A stretch of 11,913 bases of DNA from Nanobdellota archaeon (lineage in GTDB: Archaea > Nanobdellota > Nanobdellia > Woesearchaeales > GW2011-AR9), in contig JAHJDQ010000096.1 in NCBI GenBank assembly GCA_018812355.1, forward strand, positions 1 through 11,913, read 5' to 3'. Below are positions 6,100-11,913 of the stretch, one piece after another. How positions within the stretch are numbered: the stretch's first letter is position 1; every line of letters starts with the position of its first letter. The notes beneath the pieces are model-generated. The model made no database searches and had not been told where the DNA came from. It worked only from the letters and a program-made list of their open reading frames with translations. Position numbers and translations under genes: made by a program.

Positions 6100-7308
6100 T
6101 TAATATTCTAAAAGAGCTTTATTTTCTCTTAAGAATTTCGTACCAATTCGTGAAGGAAAACCATAACAAAAAGATCCTTTTTTGAACAACGATTTAAATT
6201 TTTGTTGTAATTCTTCGTCTTCTTTTGTAGTTTTCCATGTTCCATCCAATCTTTCATTCATTTCTATAGCTAAATCTAATATTTCTTTGGATGTATTTTC
6301 TATAGGAATTAAGCCAGCTTCATTGTACTGCTCGTCTTTAACAAAAGAGCAGACATCAGAGCATACAATTTCATTAAATTTAAGATATCTTTTTTCCTTT
6401 TTAGACCATATTTTTTTTGGAATGAATAGATCTGTTTTTCTTACAGGAATGCAATCCATAGGGATTAAATTTGCATATGCAATAGGAATATTAAAGATAC
6501 CTGCTACTAAAAAAAGTCCTGCACTATTCCCTAAATAAAACTTGCAATGCGAACAAAGAAAAATGTCTCCAAAATCACTTCTAAATTTTGTGGCGTAATC
6601 AATAATTCTCTCAGATAAACTTCCATTTAAAGCATTATCAACCACTGCACCCATACGTATACTAAAACCTCCTTCCTTAATAATATAATTTGCAGCAGGA
6701 ATATAATTGCTAATTTTACAATCGCGATGGCAATTGTAGCCGTGATCCAACTGACTGGTTTTTTTTAAATAACTGGGATCTCTAGCATGAAAACAGATAA
6801 ACCAATCTTTACCTTTTAGACCCATATTCCTTAAACTATCTTCGCCTTTTTCTTCTTCTGCCAGCGTAAAATTTAGGGAAGCTTCACCATTATCAAATTC
6901 AAAATAGTTGTTATTTTCTATATGTACGAATTGAAAAAAACCAAGTTTACGCATAAACGATTTTCTATCACAACAAATTATACGGAAAAAATACCATAAT
7001 TTCCTTGGCAAATGAACTATATTCAGTTTTCTCTTGAACATTTTCATTAACTGTTTGTTTGGTGGATTATTACTAGCCACCCCAATAAATCGTGTTTTTT
7101 TACGAGAGATAATATCCAAATTAATTCTCCTTAAAAATAATTCAGTACTACCTGCCAAATGACCTATTCGATCATCCATAATACAAACAAATCTAATTTT
7201 AATGAAAATGTCTAAAATGAAATAAAAAAAAATGATTGGTACTGTGAATAAATTAAAGAATAGTACTATTAAAAATTTAATCTTACCTCCAATCATGACA
7301 TAGGTCAT
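6100..7308 (-). CDS. TIGR04372-like glycosyltransferase, membrane-anchored
   Basis: This 402-aa protein matches my recollection of the TIGR04372 putative glycosyltransferases. It has a hydrophobic N-terminal segment (about 10-38), IGHLAGSTELFLRR (48-61), HARDPSYL (174-181), CHRDCKISNYIPAANYII (193-210), RMG (218-220) and a C-terminal donor-site-like stretch CSHCKFYLGNSAGL (252-265), then NLIPM (280-284). It most likely transfers a sugar from a nucleotide donor during glycan assembly at the inner face of the membrane; donor and acceptor are unknown. It is the last gene of the operon, 25 nt after the methyltransferase. ATG at 7308 has no clear Shine-Dalgarno site, and a second ATG four codons on is possible. 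Family call is fairly confident, substrate unknown. Confidence 0.8.
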   Translation of the reverse strand: MTYVMIGGKIKFLIVLFFNLFTVPIIFFYFILDIFIKIRFVCIMDDRIGHLAGSTELFLRRINLDIISRKKTRFIGVASNNPPNKQLMKMFKRKLNIVHLPRKLWYFFRIICCDRKSFMRKLGFFQFVHIENNNYFEFDNGEASLNFTLAEEEKGEDSLRNMGLKGKDWFICFHARDPSYLKKTSQLDHGYNCHRDCKISNYIPAANYIIKEGGFSIRMGAVVDNALNGSLSERIIDYATKFRSDFGDIFLCSHCKFYLGNSAGLFLVAGIFNIPIAYANLIPMDCIPVRKTDLFIPKKIWSKKEKRYLKFNEIVCSDVCSFVKDEQYNEAGLIPIENTSKEILDLAIEMNERLDGTWKTTKEDEELQQKFKSLFKKGSFCYGFPSRIGTKFLRENKALLEY

Positions 7309-7333
7309 TTTGTTGAATTACCCAAAGCCCAAA

Positions 7334-8173
7334 CTATTCTTTCAATTTAGCTAGCACTTGCAACCGATTGCCCAGATACAATTTACTAGCTAGTTTCCAG
7401 ATAGTTTTTTTCAAGAGAATACTTTTATTTTTTTCATATTCACCAATGATACCCATAGGTCCAGTCCAATGACCTACTACCTGATAACCATTTTTTATTA
7501 ATAATCCACTCAAGGATTTATAATTATATTGCCAAAGATGATACGGTAATCCATATCCATGATTCATAGGTATCTTAAAACCCAATAAGTTAGGAACCTG
7601 AATATACAACAACCCATTTTTATTCAATAGTTTTTTACATGCAATCAATGTCTTATTTGGATTTTCCATATGTTCAATTATATCAAACATTATAAGTAAA
7701 TCATACTTTTTATTTTTCTTGAAATTCCTCAAGTCTTGTTTCCATACTTTCAGACTCAGTTCTTTTTTTGCATAATCTACTGCGTCATTAGATATATCTA
7801 TGCCTTCAGATTTGATACCTCTTTTAACACAATAATCCATCCAAAAGCCATACCCACAACCAATATCCAACATGGTTTTTACATGTGAATTGGATTTATA
7901 AATCCGGTTTAATCTCTCTTCAAAAAAATGATGAAAAATCTTGATGTATTTATTGTAAAGTTTTGGAAAACTCCAATATTCAACCTTTTCTCTATCTTTA
8001 TTTGCTAAATCATCTTTAGCGTCATCAATGAAATCAACTTGATTAATACGATCATGTTGATCTAAGTATACTAAACCGCACTTTTTACATCTTAAAAGAC
8101 GATATTGATCTACTTTTTTATATGTTCTATACTTTTTTGAATTGCAAATGCAACAGATATTTACGTTTCCCAT
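7334..8173 (-). CDS. Class I SAM-dependent methyltransferase with N-terminal zinc ribbon
   Basis: This 279-aa enzyme starts with a four-cysteine zinc ribbon (C7-xx-C10 and C29-xx-C32), then a Rossmann-like methyltransferase core. LDIGCGYGFW at 102-111 is the SAM-binding glycine loop, D126 in GIDIS is the acidic residue at the end of strand 2, and FDIIEHM at 163-169 is the motif of the Methyltransf_23/UbiG-like group. Zinc-ribbon methyltransferases of this type are common in polysaccharide clusters, where they modify sugars or sugar nucleotides. The start is 4 nt after the stop of radical SAM protein B, so translation is probably coupled. The acceptor, and whether O-, C- or N-methylation, cannot be read from the sequence. 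Confidence 0.85.
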   Translation of the reverse strand: MGNVNICCICNSKKYRTYKKVDQYRLLRCKKCGLVYLDQHDRINQVDFIDDAKDDLANKDREKVEYWSFPKLYNKYIKIFHHFFEERLNRIYKSNSHVKTMLDIGCGYGFWMDYCVKRGIKSEGIDISNDAVDYAKKELSLKVWKQDLRNFKKNKKYDLLIMFDIIEHMENPNKTLIACKKLLNKNGLLYIQVPNLLGFKIPMNHGYGLPYHLWQYNYKSLSGLLIKNGYQVVGHWTGPMGIIGEYEKNKSILLKKTIWKLASKLYLGNRLQVLAKLKE

Positions 8174-8177
8174 TTTA

Positions 8178-9239
8178 TCAAATAAAATTCACATGTTCTG
8201 GAAAATCATTTATTTTATTAAGAAATAAATTAGTTGAATGATGCCTACAATAAGTCATACATTTGTTTTTATTGATGTCATATTCTTTCTCAATAAATTT
8301 AATGGTATTTTGAGCATTTTCACTGTCAAAAATTTCTTTAAATGTTTGTTTATTAAGATCTCCTAATTTAAATTTCTCCTTTCCAAAAAATTGACAACAA
8401 GGATATATACTCCCATCTGCAAGAATTTGTGTGATAAATGGTAGACCTCTACATCTAGAGTAATCCCTAGGTTGATTTTCAAATTGGTTCCATCTTATTA
8501 TAACTGCAAAATTATCATCTGAAAGCTTTTCTGCCTCCTTAAAAAGAGGTATAGATTTTTTATACAAATCTTCAGGAACATCATAGGTATTATCTGGATG
8601 TTTTGCAAACCTTTTGATAGTATAATAGTCTACACCTAATTCTTTTGCGAATTTTGCACTTTCAAGAACGAGGTTATAATTTTCATTTATTAAAATTTGT
8701 TGTATTCCTATTTTAACTTTTAAGTTTTTTTCTTTTTTTAGTTTAATAGCATATTTTATATTCTCAATAGTTTTATTAAAATCTTCTTCTGATGTTCGAT
8801 GGATTGAATGATAAATTTTTGAATCTGGTGCCTGAATACTAAATCTCATCCAAGAAAGAGTATCCAGCACATTATCTGCAACCTCGGGTGTAAAAAGAAC
8901 ACCATTAGTGTTTAATGCAGCATCAATACCAACATTTTTTGCCTTTTGTAACATTTCTATACAATACTTATTAATTAAAGGTTCTCCTTCTCCTGCTAAT
9001 AGAAAACTTTTAACATCTGCTTCCTTAAAATCATCAATTAATTTGAGCAGGATTTCTTTGGACAAATTTTTCAAGTGATGCCCTTTATAATCAACACAAC
9101 AAAGAATACACCTTTGATTACAGCCACTTGATGGGCTTATTTCTGCATGAATAGGATAAAATTTTTCTCCATTAATCCACTTTGTAACTTTTGGTAAATG
9201 ATACATTAATTTGCTACCATCCATAAAATATTTTGTCAT
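8178..9239 (-). CDS. Radical SAM/SPASM-like protein B
   Basis: This 353-aa enzyme carries the radical SAM cluster motif C40-xxx-C44-xx-C47 and GEGEP at 83-87, the SAM-amine contact loop. The C-terminal region (about 263-331) has an auxiliary-cluster domain of SPASM or twitch type with C263, C281, C282, C327 and C331, one Cys pattern shorter than in protein A. It is a paralogue of the protein encoded at 10264-11334: shared features are KLMYH near the N-terminus, GEGEPLI, TNGVLF, KHPD and the tail EHxNFI. I infer action on a sugar or sugar nucleotide from the neighbours, not from the sequence itself. ATG at 9239 has a good Shine-Dalgarno site, GAGGG at 9250-9246 with a 6-nt spacer. It follows the epimerase by 29 nt. 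Confidence 0.85.
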   Translation of the reverse strand: MTKYFMDGSKLMYHLPKVTKWINGEKFYPIHAEISPSSGCNQRCILCCVDYKGHHLKNLSKEILLKLIDDFKEADVKSFLLAGEGEPLINKYCIEMLQKAKNVGIDAALNTNGVLFTPEVADNVLDTLSWMRFSIQAPDSKIYHSIHRTSEEDFNKTIENIKYAIKLKKEKNLKVKIGIQQILINENYNLVLESAKFAKELGVDYYTIKRFAKHPDNTYDVPEDLYKKSIPLFKEAEKLSDDNFAVIIRWNQFENQPRDYSRCRGLPFITQILADGSIYPCCQFFGKEKFKLGDLNKQTFKEIFDSENAQNTIKFIEKEYDINKNKCMTYCRHHSTNLFLNKINDFPEHVNFI

Positions 9240-9245
9240 ATTTAT

Positions 9246-9250
9246 CCCTC
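9246..9250 (-). promoter_or_regulatory. Ribosome binding site of radical SAM protein B
   Basis: GAGGG on the minus strand lies 6 nt upstream of the ATG at 9239. It fixes this start and is one of only two clear Shine-Dalgarno sites in the window. Confidence 0.6.
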
Positions 9251-9268
9251 AGATTATTTTTTTTCTAT

Positions 9269-10267
9269 TTATCCTAGATATTTAAACCAACTTTTGGTTG
9301 CTTTTTCAATGTCTTCTGGAGACCATAAAGGAGCATCCTTCCAATAGTCAATATTATCCACCATAATCTTAACCCCTTCTTCAAAAGAGATTTTAGATTC
9401 CCAATTTAATAAAGCTTTTGCTTTAGTTATGTCAGCATGAGTGGATTCAGGTTCACCAGGTCTTTTTGGAATATTTGTAGTTTTGCCACCAATTAATTTT
9501 GCAAGATAATTGACGGATTGAGTTTTACCAGTCCCTATATTTATTAATTCCCCACTAATTTCAGATCTAGCAGCAATTAAATTTGCTTTAACTACATCAG
9601 TTACATAAATAAAGTCTCTAGTCTGTTCGCCATCTCCAACAATAGTCAATGGTTTATTTTCAAGTTTTTGTTTTAAAAATACCTTGAATACTGCCCCATA
9701 AGTACCATTTGTTCTAGCCCTAGTACCATAAACATTGAAGTATCTCAAAGAAATTACTGGTAGATCATACAACTTGCACCAAAACAAAGCATATTTTTCT
9801 CCAACATATTTAGTTAAGGCATAAGGATATTCTGGCCTTATTTCAGCGTCTTCATTAGTGGGGTATTTATCGGGAATCCCATAACAAGAAGAAGATGCGC
9901 TATAAATCATTTTTTTAACATTGTGTTTTCTGCAAGCTTCTAATACTCTTATTGTTCCGGTTACATTAACTTTATGATATTTAAGGGGCTCTTCAATTGA
10001 AGGAACGATATCTGCTAAAGCAGCCATATGAAATACATAATCAGTATCTTTAAAAAAAGAATCATCAAAAGTCTCTGATATATCTATCCTCTTAAATTCA
10101 TAATTTGGGTTGTCTTTAAAAATTTTGATATTATCTAATTGTCCATTAGACATATCATCAATAGCAATTACTTTGAAACCTTTTTCTAATAATAGTTCTA
10201 CCATATGGCTTCCAATAAACCCAGCTCCTCCCGTTACAATAGCTTTTCTATTCATTTTTAAACTCAT
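9269..10267 (-). CDS. Extended SDR sugar-nucleotide epimerase/dehydratase, UDP-glucose 4-epimerase-like
   Basis: This 332-aa NAD(P)-dependent enzyme has TGGAGFIGSH at 12-21 (Rossmann dinucleotide loop), D37-D38 at the end of strand 2, an SSS stretch at 125-127, catalytic Y149-xxx-K153 in YPYALTK, RYFNVYG at 175-181, and GDGEQTRDFIYVTD at 211-224. The latter motifs are typical of GalE/WbpP-like 4-epimerases of UDP-hexoses or UDP-HexNAc. Substrate specificity cannot be set from sequence alone. The start ATG at 10267 overlaps the stop of radical SAM protein A by 4 nt (ATGA), so the two are coupled. An alternative start is ATG at residue 5. Placed between two paralogous radical SAM enzymes, it likely works on the same nucleotide sugar. 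Confidence 0.88.
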   Translation of the reverse strand: MSLKMNRKAIVTGGAGFIGSHMVELLLEKGFKVIAIDDMSNGQLDNIKIFKDNPNYEFKRIDISETFDDSFFKDTDYVFHMAALADIVPSIEEPLKYHKVNVTGTIRVLEACRKHNVKKMIYSASSSCYGIPDKYPTNEDAEIRPEYPYALTKYVGEKYALFWCKLYDLPVISLRYFNVYGTRARTNGTYGAVFKVFLKQKLENKPLTIVGDGEQTRDFIYVTDVVKANLIAARSEISGELINIGTGKTQSVNYLAKLIGGKTTNIPKRPGEPESTHADITKAKALLNWESKISFEEGVKIMVDNIDYWKDAPLWSPEDIEKATKSWFKYLG

Positions 10268-11334
10268 ATAAAATTAATATGTTCTAATTCTTTATTCATT
10301 ACAATATCCAAATATTTATTAATAAAATTTAGTCTACATCCCTTTCTACAGTTTACACATCCTTTTTTATATAATTTATCGACAACTTCACTTCTTCTTT
10401 CACTTTTCCAAATTTCCTCAAAGGTATTTTCATTTAAGTTTCCATAATAAAAATCAGGTTTGTCATAAAATAGATTACATGGAATAACATTTCCCGTAGC
10501 ATCGATTAAAGTGAAAAAATTAATTCCAAAACATTTCTCATAGGTTATTTCCTTCTTTTCAATTTCTTGAACAGATAAATTTCTGTATATTACTTTGAAT
10601 TTGTTTGTAGTATACCTCTCTGATAGTTCTGTTAATTTTTTATCGTATTTGTCAAGATTTAATATTAATTCATTAACACTATCTGGATGTTTTGAATAGG
10701 GTTTAAAAACAAGATAATCAACACCTAATTCTTTTACTTTTAATATTAATTCTTCCACTTCTTCTATATTGTCTGGGATTAAAAGTATCTGACAACCAAC
10801 CCTACAATCAAAATTATTTTCTTTTTTAAAAGAACAAGCAAATTTAATATTTTCTAATACTTGAGTAAAATCTTCTTCTTTACACCCATGTATTTTTGCA
10901 TAAGTTTTTTTTGTCCCTGCATCTATACTAAATTTTATCCAAGATAAATTTTTTAACATTAATTTAATCTTATTTTCTTTAAAAAGAACACCATTTGTTG
11001 TTATCGCGATATCTAATCCAAATTCTTTTGCTTTTTCAATAACGTCTACTAAATAAGGATAAATCAAGGGTTCACCTTCTCCCGCAAACATTATAGATTT
11101 AACACCAAATTCAGCCATATTTTTTAAATTAGAGGTCAAAACATTTTTTTCCATCATGGCATTTTTACTTTGAAGATAATCTAAAGCACAAAATGTACAT
11201 TTATGGTTGCAAGAATTTATTGGACCAATCTCAACATAAATTGGAGCTACATCTTCTTTATTCAACCATTTAGCAACTTCTTTTATATGGTACATTAGTT
11301 TATGTCCTTCAAGCTGTATTTTTCTATTCATCAA
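10264..11334 (-). CDS. Radical SAM/SPASM protein A
   Basis: This 356-aa enzyme has the radical SAM motif C42-xxx-C46-xx-C49 in CNHKCTFC, GEGEPL at 85-90, and a C-terminal SPASM-type auxiliary iron-sulfur region with C268, C286, C326, C329 and C333; the CVNCRKGC ending is the usual SPASM form. Radical SAM/SPASM proteins make protein-derived cofactors or modify sugars and small molecules; the surrounding glycan genes favour the latter. A paralogue lies two genes downstream. The start is uncertain: TTG at 11334 has GGGAG at 11346-11342 with a 7-nt spacer, while ATG at 11331 immediately follows with a 10-nt spacer. The stop overlaps the epimerase start as ATGA. Confidence 0.87.
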   Translation of the reverse strand: MMNRKIQLEGHKLMYHIKEVAKWLNKEDVAPIYVEIGPINSCNHKCTFCALDYLQSKNAMMEKNVLTSNLKNMAEFGVKSIMFAGEGEPLIYPYLVDVIEKAKEFGLDIAITTNGVLFKENKIKLMLKNLSWIKFSIDAGTKKTYAKIHGCKEEDFTQVLENIKFACSFKKENNFDCRVGCQILLIPDNIEEVEELILKVKELGVDYLVFKPYSKHPDSVNELILNLDKYDKKLTELSERYTTNKFKVIYRNLSVQEIEKKEITYEKCFGINFFTLIDATGNVIPCNLFYDKPDFYYGNLNENTFEEIWKSERRSEVVDKLYKKGCVNCRKGCRLNFINKYLDIVMNKELEHINFI

Positions 11335-11341
11335 ATCTTAT

Positions 11342-11346
11342 CTCCC
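11342..11346 (-). promoter_or_regulatory. Ribosome binding site of radical SAM protein A
   Basis: GGGAG on the minus strand is 7 nt from a TTG and 10 nt from an ATG that follow one another in frame. Spacing favours TTG, codon identity favours ATG; the difference is a single residue. Confidence 0.5.
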
Positions 11347-11369
11347 ATTAAAAACATTAAACAATAAAT

Positions 11370-11390
11370 AATAACCTTTAAAAGATTATT
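11370..11390 (-). other. AT-rich hairpin in the gap upstream of radical SAM protein A
   Basis: AATAACCTTT and AAAGATTATT form a 10-bp near-perfect inverted repeat around one base, with one mismatch. It lies in the 122-bp gap after the isomerase-like gene. It has no tight T-run and could be an operator or a weak attenuator; chance is also plausible in AT-rich DNA. Confidence 0.2.
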
Positions 11391-11456
11391 GGAAAATGGT
11401 TTTTATTTTTGTTAATATTTACAGTTTATATGTTTCATTTAAAAATCACCAAAGAA

Positions 11457-11913
11457 TCAATTAGCTAAAAATATTTTTCTAAAATATTCCATATTTCTAA
11501 AATAATTTTTTAATCCATTCAACTGGGGGACTTCAAATGTCATTCTCTTAGCTTTACTTGATTTAATAATTTCTATAATGTAGTTTAAATCAAAGTCTCC
11601 TTCGTCTAAATTCAAATGCTCATCTTTTTCATTATCTAATTTAACACCACATAAATGAAACATAGTAGGGTTTAGTTTCATGAATTCAGTGATGTAACTT
11701 TTATATTCTAAACCAAGACTAATTGCTGCTTTAATTGCATGTCCGAAATCAAGACAAAAATTAAATGAACCCAACTCTAAAAAAGATTTAATTTGTTCTG
11801 GGTTATAACCAATTGCCAATTCATTATTTAAACCAGTTTTTGGCATATTTTCGATGATTATTTTTGAATGTTGGTTTTCTTTCAAAAATTTAATAAAATT
11901 TTCATTTTTTCCA
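11457..11913 (-). CDS. Sugar isomerase/epimerase-like TIM barrel (AP_endonuc_2 superfamily), 5' end outside window
   Basis: The frame is open to the right edge of the window, so only the last 151 or so residues are seen. They show IIIENMP (Glu metal ligand), CLDFGHA (Asp and His ligands), MFHLCGV (His), DEHLNLDEGDFDL, and MTFEVP (Glu) near the C-terminus. This order is that of the xylose isomerase-like TIM-barrel superfamily, which includes endonuclease IV and many sugar isomerases and epimerases. In this glycan operon a sugar 2- or 3-epimerase or an isomerase is more likely than DNA repair. A TTG at 11885 is an internal codon, not a convincing start. The stop is 122 bp upstream of radical SAM protein A. 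Confidence 0.75.
   Translation of the reverse strand, partial: GKNENFIKFLKENQHSKIIIENMPKTGLNNELAIGYNPEQIKSFLELGSFNFCLDFGHAIKAAISLGLEYKSYITEFMKLNPTMFHLCGVKLDNEKDEHLNLDEGDFDLNYIIEIIKSSKAKRMTFEVPQLNGLKNYFRNMEYFRKIFLAN

Noticed and set aside
9269..10267. The SDR enzyme as HldD, the ADP-heptose 6-epimerase that would complete the heptose pathway
   Set aside because: Its motifs (GDGEQTRDFIYVTD, C-terminal WSPEDIEKATKSWFKYL) fit GalE/WbpP-like 4-epimerases better, and it is coupled to the radical SAM genes, not to the heptose genes.
11457..11913. Endonuclease IV (DNA repair) for the TIM-barrel fragment
   Set aside because: The superfamily fits, but the operon of sugar-modifying genes and the lack of the fuller endonuclease IV metal-ligand pattern in the visible part favour a sugar isomerase or epimerase. 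The missing N-terminal half leaves some doubt.

Overview
The window is AT-rich and looks like part of a surface-polysaccharide locus from a Gram-negative-type bacterium, quite possibly an uncultivated lineage. The support is a heptose-activation gene set, a TIGR04372-like glycosyltransferase, one good sigma70-like promoter and a few Shine-Dalgarno sites (GAGGG, GGGAG). An archaeal host with imported surface-sugar genes cannot be excluded. I saw no rRNA, tRNA or CRISPR array.

Left part (1-2960) is a graveyard of mobile DNA. A decayed N-terminal fragment of an IS481-like transposase (1-171, first stop at 139) is followed by a DDE transposase with a zinc ribbon (207-1496). An IS66-type element (about 1478-2876) has cut into the 3' end of that gene. 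Its 435-aa transposase is on the minus strand, and I find imperfect 15-bp terminal inverted repeats but no target duplication. Just right of the element is a short open remnant (2877-2964). Its TGA overlaps the ATG of the next gene in the pattern ATGA, so an upstream partner gene was probably destroyed here.

Middle part (2961-5804) is a compact NDP-heptose module. A HAD-IA phosphatase lies on the plus strand and converges, with a 21-bp overlap, on a two-gene minus-strand operon. That operon encodes a PfkB kinase fused to a GmhA-like SIS isomerase (549 aa) and a small HxGH nucleotidyltransferase. Together they can plausibly take sedoheptulose 7-phosphate to heptose 7-phosphate, then heptose 1,7-bisphosphate, heptose 1-phosphate and finally NDP-heptose. 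The nucleotidyltransferase resembles TagD/glycerol-3-phosphate cytidylyltransferase more than the usual HldE C-terminal domain, so the nucleotide is an open question.

The 295-bp gap at 5805-6099 carries two direct copies of a REP-like hairpin sequence, a sigma70-like promoter for the fusion gene, and a helically phased direct repeat near the predicted transcription start.

Right part (6100-11913) is a minus-strand operon. In transcription order it reads: a sugar isomerase/epimerase-like TIM barrel (5' end off the window), radical SAM/SPASM protein A, an extended SDR sugar-nucleotide epimerase, radical SAM/SPASM protein B (a paralogue of A), a zinc-ribbon SAM methyltransferase, and a membrane-anchored TIGR04372-like glycosyltransferase. 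The twin radical SAM enzymes around an epimerase, with a methyltransferase and glycosyltransferase downstream, suggest synthesis and transfer of an unusual modified sugar. This is the strongest candidate here for undescribed chemistry.
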